Below are positions 22,392-25,254 of a stretch of DNA of 25,254 bases, in pieces. A model generated the notes under the pieces. It was not told the DNA's origin and did not search any database. It saw only the letters and a list, made by a program, of their open reading frames with translations. Each line of letters begins with the position of its first letter. The first letter of the stretch is position 1. The position numbers and the translations under genes are program-made. Source of the stretch: GCA-003244245 sp036494005 (lineage in GTDB: Bacteria > Actinomycetota > Actinomycetes > Mycobacteriales > Pseudonocardiaceae); NCBI GenBank assembly GCA_036494005.1, contig DASXOV010000262.1:1-25254 (forward strand), read 5' to 3'.

Positions 22392-24150
22392 CGTCGCGGA
22401 GGCGCTGCGGGCTCATCAGAACGGCGGTCGGCCGTCCGGCCCGCCGGGCCTGCAGCAGGGTCGCCTCGACATCGTCGATCATGGAGCGGAGCTCGGCGCG
22501 GATCTCGGGATCGGTGGAGACGGCGGCCTCACGCGGGGTCAGCTCCTCGATCACCCCGGGCGTGTCGAGCCAGCCCGCTTCGGCGTGTCGAGCCATCCGT
22601 TCGGCGGCCGGTACTGGTGCCCCGGCTGTGTCGCCGGTGGAACCCGTGCCGTCGGTGGAACCTGTGCCGTCGGTGGAATCCGTGCCGTCGGTGGAACCCG
22701 TGCCGTCGGTGGAACCCGCGTCCAGGAAATAGTGTTCCAGGATGACGATCCTGGCCTCGCGGCCCTCGGGATCGGGGCTGAACCGCTCGACCTGCCGGTC
22801 CCGTTCGGCGGCGTCGGGTGCGACGTCGCGCAGGATCGTTTCCAGTTCGGCGAGCCGGGCCGGGGAGTTCGCGGTCACGGTGAGCTCGTCGCCGGACCGG
22901 ATGATCTCCCCGAGGCTGATCACCCGGCCGTCGGGCACCGGACGGTGCCAGGCGACGACGTCGTCCCCGGTCGGGGTCAGCCGCTGCGCGAGGCGCTCGA
23001 AGGTCTGCGGCGGGCTGGGCACCTGGTAGGTGACGCGGCAGTCGTGCACGTCGTCGCCGTCGCTGTTGCGGGTCTGCACGGGAGGCTCGGGGCCGAGGAA
23101 GTCCGCGATCTGCTCGTTCGACGGATCGTGCGCCAGCAGGCCCAGCAATGCGCGACGGTGGTGCCGGGGGACGTGCACGGGCAGCGCGAACAGGCGCGGG
23201 CCGTTGTCGTCGTGCAGCACCCGGCCACAGAACAGTTCCAGCCGCTGCGCCCCGGACGAGAACAGCTCGTCGGCCAGGTCGATCGGCTCGCCGTCCGGCA
23301 GCGGGCGCAGGGTCGCGCCGGTGCCGCGCTGCACGGCCAGCACCTCGTAGAGCGTGACGGGCACCTGCCGCCAGCGCTCGATGAGGTCACGTTCGTCGGG
23401 GCGCAGCCAGTGCCCCCGCGCCGCCAGGAACCGTTCCACCAGCCCACCCCGGAAAAGGGCGATATCCAGCAGGAACATCGCGCAACGGTCGGTGTCCTCT
23501 GTTCGCTCAAGCAGACCCCTGATCATCTCGACGCCGGGAGCGCGTTCGGCGTAGGTGCCCAGCAACGCGTAGACCAGCACGGCCCGGGCGGCCAGCGGTG
23601 GTGCGCCGTCGCGTCGGCAGCAGACCTTGAACTTGCGGCCCGACCCGCACGGGCAGGGGTTGTTGCGGGGGACGTTGCCCTCGGTGACGGCGAGGGCCTG
23701 GGTCAGGCCCGATCGCAACGGGCTGGGACGTGCGGCGCGCCGCAGGTACCGGTCAGCGGTGGGGTAGTCGCCACGGGTGGCGGCGTACTGCGCGGCGTCG
23801 TGCAGGGCCGGCTCCAGTCCCGGCCGGACGGTCAGCACCCCGTCGATCAGGGTGCGGGCCGCCTCGGCGTCCCCGGCGCCTTCGGCGGCGCGGGCGCAGA
23901 ACAGCGCGAGCGCGGCCTTGGCCTCCCGGTTGCGGGCCTGCGCGCGCAGCGCCGCGAGCCGCGGCTCGACCGTGCCGCCGTGTGCGGTGTGGCATTCGAT
24001 CCGGTCGGCGAGCACAGCCAGCGCGTCATCGTCCGCCGCGTCCAGCGCGTCGATCAGGTACCGGATTCGGTCCCCGTCCAGGGGCTCGGCATTGGTGAGC
24101 AGGTCGGCAACACTGTCGACATCAGCCAGATGATCGGTCTCAGCAGCCAT
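22369..24150 (-). CDS. SEC-C motif (zinc-binding) domain protein
   Basis: A 593-aa cytosolic protein. Residues about 15-150 are Ala-rich helical repeats resembling TPR. A SEC-C zinc motif NPCPCGSGRKFKVCC follows at about 160-178; in SecA this motif binds zinc and contacts SecB/ribosome, while in stand-alone proteins its role is mostly unknown. Residues about 190-480 form an unassigned globular region. A repeat-rich Thr/Ser/Asp/Gly linker comes next (about 476-507), then a short C-terminal domain ending in LMSPQRLRDALNQPAS. The start is set at ATG 24150 (MAAETDHLADVDS); the frame is open for 63 more codons but those are Arg/Pro/Cys-rich and look non-coding. No clear ribosome site is seen before it. 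It is convergent with the small membrane protein gene. Confidence 0.8.
   Translation of the reverse strand: MAAETDHLADVDSVADLLTNAEPLDGDRIRYLIDALDAADDDALAVLADRIECHTAHGGTVEPRLAALRAQARNREAKAALALFCARAAEGAGDAEAARTLIDGVLTVRPGLEPALHDAAQYAATRGDYPTADRYLRRAARPSPLRSGLTQALAVTEGNVPRNNPCPCGSGRKFKVCCRRDGAPPLAARAVLVYALLGTYAERAPGVEMIRGLLERTEDTDRCAMFLLDIALFRGGLVERFLAARGHWLRPDERDLIERWRQVPVTLYEVLAVQRGTGATLRPLPDGEPIDLADELFSSGAQRLELFCGRVLHDDNGPRLFALPVHVPRHHRRALLGLLAHDPSNEQIADFLGPEPPVQTRNSDGDDVHDCRVTYQVPSPPQTFERLAQRLTPTGDDVVAWHRPVPDGRVISLGEIIRSGDELTVTANSPARLAELETILRDVAPDAAERDRQVERFSPDPEGREARIVILEHYFLDAGSTDGTGSTDGTDSTDGTGSTDGTGSTGDTAGAPVPAAERMARHAEAGWLDTPGVIEELTPREAAVSTDPEIRAELRSMIDDVEATLLQARRAGRPTAVLMSPQRLRDALNQPAS
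22631..22720. repeat. 18-bp tandem repeat (about 5 units) in the SEC-C gene
   Basis: Five near-identical 18-base units built on GTGCCGTCGGTGGAA encode repeated STDGTG/STDGTD on the minus strand. The unit is a multiple of three, so copy number can change without breaking the gene. It forms a flexible acidic linker. Confidence 0.9.
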
Positions 24151-24160
24151 CGGGGCAGAG

Positions 24161-24194
24161 TACTGGTGCCAGCGGGGTATTGGTGCCAGCGGGC
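24161..24194. repeat. 17-bp tandem duplication upstream of the SEC-C gene
   Basis: TAYTGGTGCCAGCGGG occurs at 24161 and 24178, in the 5' region of the minus-strand SEC-C gene. It could place or duplicate an upstream control sequence; no boxes are identified. Confidence 0.75.
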
Positions 24195-24397
24195 AACAGC
24201 ACCGGTGAAAGCCGTCCCGATCCCGGCGTGGTCCGTGCCGATCGCCCCTGGCAGGCGCAGGGCGAATAGTGAGACAGGGAAGGAGCCGGACGCCCCGGGT
24301 GGAAAGAGCTGATCGTTGTGTGGGTGCGTTCAGCGACACAAACTGTCGCCGAACACACCGAAACGGTGATCACGGTGGCGTGCTCCGGCCACTGCGG
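24195..24397. other. Intergenic stretch without recognisable genes
   Basis: Nothing supported is seen here on either strand. It should contain the promoter of the minus-strand SEC-C gene. Short open frames exist but show no ribosome site or family likeness. Confidence 0.4.
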
Positions 24398-24514
24398 ATG
24401 GCGACTTGGGACGACCTCCCGCGACCGGTCCGGGCCGCCGTCGAGCAGCATGTCGGGGTGTGGGCACCGGTACGGGCCGTGCTGCGCGGTCCCACCGTCC
24501 GCGTAGTGATACCG
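24398..24514 (+). pseudogene. Possible N-terminal remnant of a phosphotransferase (APH-like) gene
   Basis: From ATG 24398 the frame reads MATWDDLPRPVRAAVEQHVG, then APVRAV. This resembles the start of actinomycete aminoglycoside-phosphotransferase-like proteins (WxDLPxxVRAAVE). No later part of the fold (ATP-binding, HGD motif) follows; the frame runs into the HNH remnant on the other strand. About 35 residues of likeness is little, so this could be chance. Confidence 0.3.
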
Positions 24515-24516
24515 GT

Positions 24517-24696
24517 TCACTCGCGGATGTGGGTGAGTTCGGGTGGGGTGTGCAGGGGATTGCGTCGGGGTGGGCCGCCGATCCAGGGTGGTGGGTGGAA
24601 GTGTGGAATTCCGCTGATCATTTCGATTCGCCGTCTGGAATGGTGCACAAGCCGGTGGTGGTGTCCGCAGAGCAGGACGCAGTTACAGACACCTTG
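24517..24696 (-). pseudogene. C-terminal remnant of an HNH endonuclease (DUF222/13E12 type)
   Basis: On the minus strand, an open stretch ending at TGA 24517-24519 reads CNCVLLCGHHHRLVHH (56 codons from the stop to the first Cys), then GIPHFHPPPWIGGPPRRNP. The LLCxxHHRLVHH element and the PPPWI/PRRNP tail are the hallmark C-terminus of HNH nucleases of REP13E12-like repeats. The rest of the gene, including the first His of the HNH motif and the large DUF222 domain, is missing; the likeness stops at about 24690. Immediately beyond, on the plus strand, the serine recombinase begins. Confidence 0.8.
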
Positions 24697-24716
24697 CCAG
24701 TTGCACGCTCCGTGTC

Positions 24717-25254
24717 ATGTCGACTACACGGGCCTCTGACCAGCAGAAACAGGCTATCCGGGCGCGGGACTACCTACGGGTCTCACTGGACCGGTCGGGC
24801 CGTGGGATGGTTTCGATCGGCTGATCGCGGACCTGGAGCATGACCGGTTCGGCGCGGAGATGTTGATGATCTGGGAGAGCAGCCGGGGCAGCCGCCGGGT
24901 CGGGGAGTGGGTGAACCTGCTCGACTTGTGCGAACACCGCTCGGTGTCGCTGCACGTGTACACGCATAACCGGACCTATGACCCGGCCAATGGCCGAGAC
25001 CGCCGGTCGCTGCTGGAAGACGCGGTGGACGGGGAGTACGAGTCGTCGAAGATCTCCACCCGTTCCCGGCGGGCGGTGGCGGCCAACGCGGTGGCCGGTC
25101 GGCCGTCCGGGCGGATTCCCTACGGGTATCGGCGGATCTTCGACCCACACACTCGCCAGTTGATCGCCCAAGAGCCGGAACCGGCGGAGGCCGAGGTGGT
25201 CGCGGAGTTGTTCGCGCGGCTGATCCAGGGACACAGCTTGCGCGCGATCGCGCG
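24717..25254 (+). pseudogene. Serine recombinase/integrase, internally deleted and cut by the window end
   Basis: ATG 24717 opens a frame with RARDYLRVSLDRSGR, the catalytic N-terminus of a large serine recombinase (nucleophile Ser23), but it stops at a TGA after about 35 codons (near 24822). The next part of the protein continues in another frame from about 24806: FDRLIADLEHDRFGAEML, ESSRGSRR, RSLLEDAVDGEYES, AVAGRPSGRIPYGYRR, to the window end. The usual 40 or so residues between the nucleophile and FDRLI (with the EQ...N and DNGxSAS motifs) are gone, so there is an internal deletion plus a frame change. The recombinase fold is unmistakable, but this copy cannot be active. The recombinase domain and the zinc-ribbon part lie beyond the window. 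Confidence 0.85.

Noticed and set aside
22585..24312. A 575-codon plus-strand open frame opposite the SEC-C gene
   Set aside because: The minus strand contains the NPCPCGSG zinc motif and a helical repeat domain; the plus-strand product has no recognisable features.
24269..24739. A complete protein-coding gene across the remnant region
   Set aside because: The frame crosses the minus-strand HNH remnant and has no ribosome site; only a short N-terminal part resembles any family.

Overview
The window is high-GC DNA with dense coding, many GTG/TTG starts, AGGAGG-type ribosome sites and leaderless-looking genes. It encodes a fused Kgd (2-oxoglutarate decarboxylase/dehydrogenase with an E2 domain) and a fused Rv0194-like ABC exporter. 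Together these point to an actinomycete chromosome, most likely Pseudonocardiaceae-like; the family-level assignment is inference.

Layout, left to right. (1) 112-4042 (+): a short-form malic enzyme, then a PAS-PAS-PAS-GGDEF-EAL c-di-GMP protein whose GGDEF motif is degenerate while its EAL motif is intact. (2) 4209-7559 (+): a complete, tightly coupled ATPase-permease-permease-lipoprotein operon of the OpuC/ProU quaternary-amine (osmoprotectant) type, followed by an aldo/keto reductase (7653-8645). (3) 8752-17519 (-): a decayed AAA/ABC-type ATPase pseudogene, a 63-aa DUF6104-like protein, kgd, and a 1270-aa fused multidrug-type ABC exporter. (4) 17579-19343: a small Cys-containing protein (-) divergent from a SAM-methyltransferase-like protein (+), then a three-cysteine ferredoxin. 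(5) 19419-22350 (+): a MerR regulator, a large unrecognised multi-pass membrane protein with a soluble C-terminal domain, and a translationally coupled single-TM protein. (6) 22369-24150 (-): a SEC-C-motif protein. (7) 24398-25254: a graveyard of remnants, comprising a possible phosphotransferase N-terminus, an HNH endonuclease C-terminus and a serine recombinase with an internal deletion that runs off the window.

The most unusual signal is non-coding. A family of 22-bp tandem repeats occurs as three separate arrays (3, 4 and 4 copies). Each lies 7-40 bases past a stop codon and is oriented in the sense direction of the gene it follows (EAL protein, aldo/keto reductase, kgd). The window also has about ten other tandem duplications of 14-21 bp, several of them at gene ends, so the genome seems prone to short tandem duplication. 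The second candidate is the MerR/membrane-protein pair, where similar ATGT...GTTACAT inverted repeats sit in front of both genes. No tRNA, rRNA, CRISPR array or intact insertion sequence was seen.
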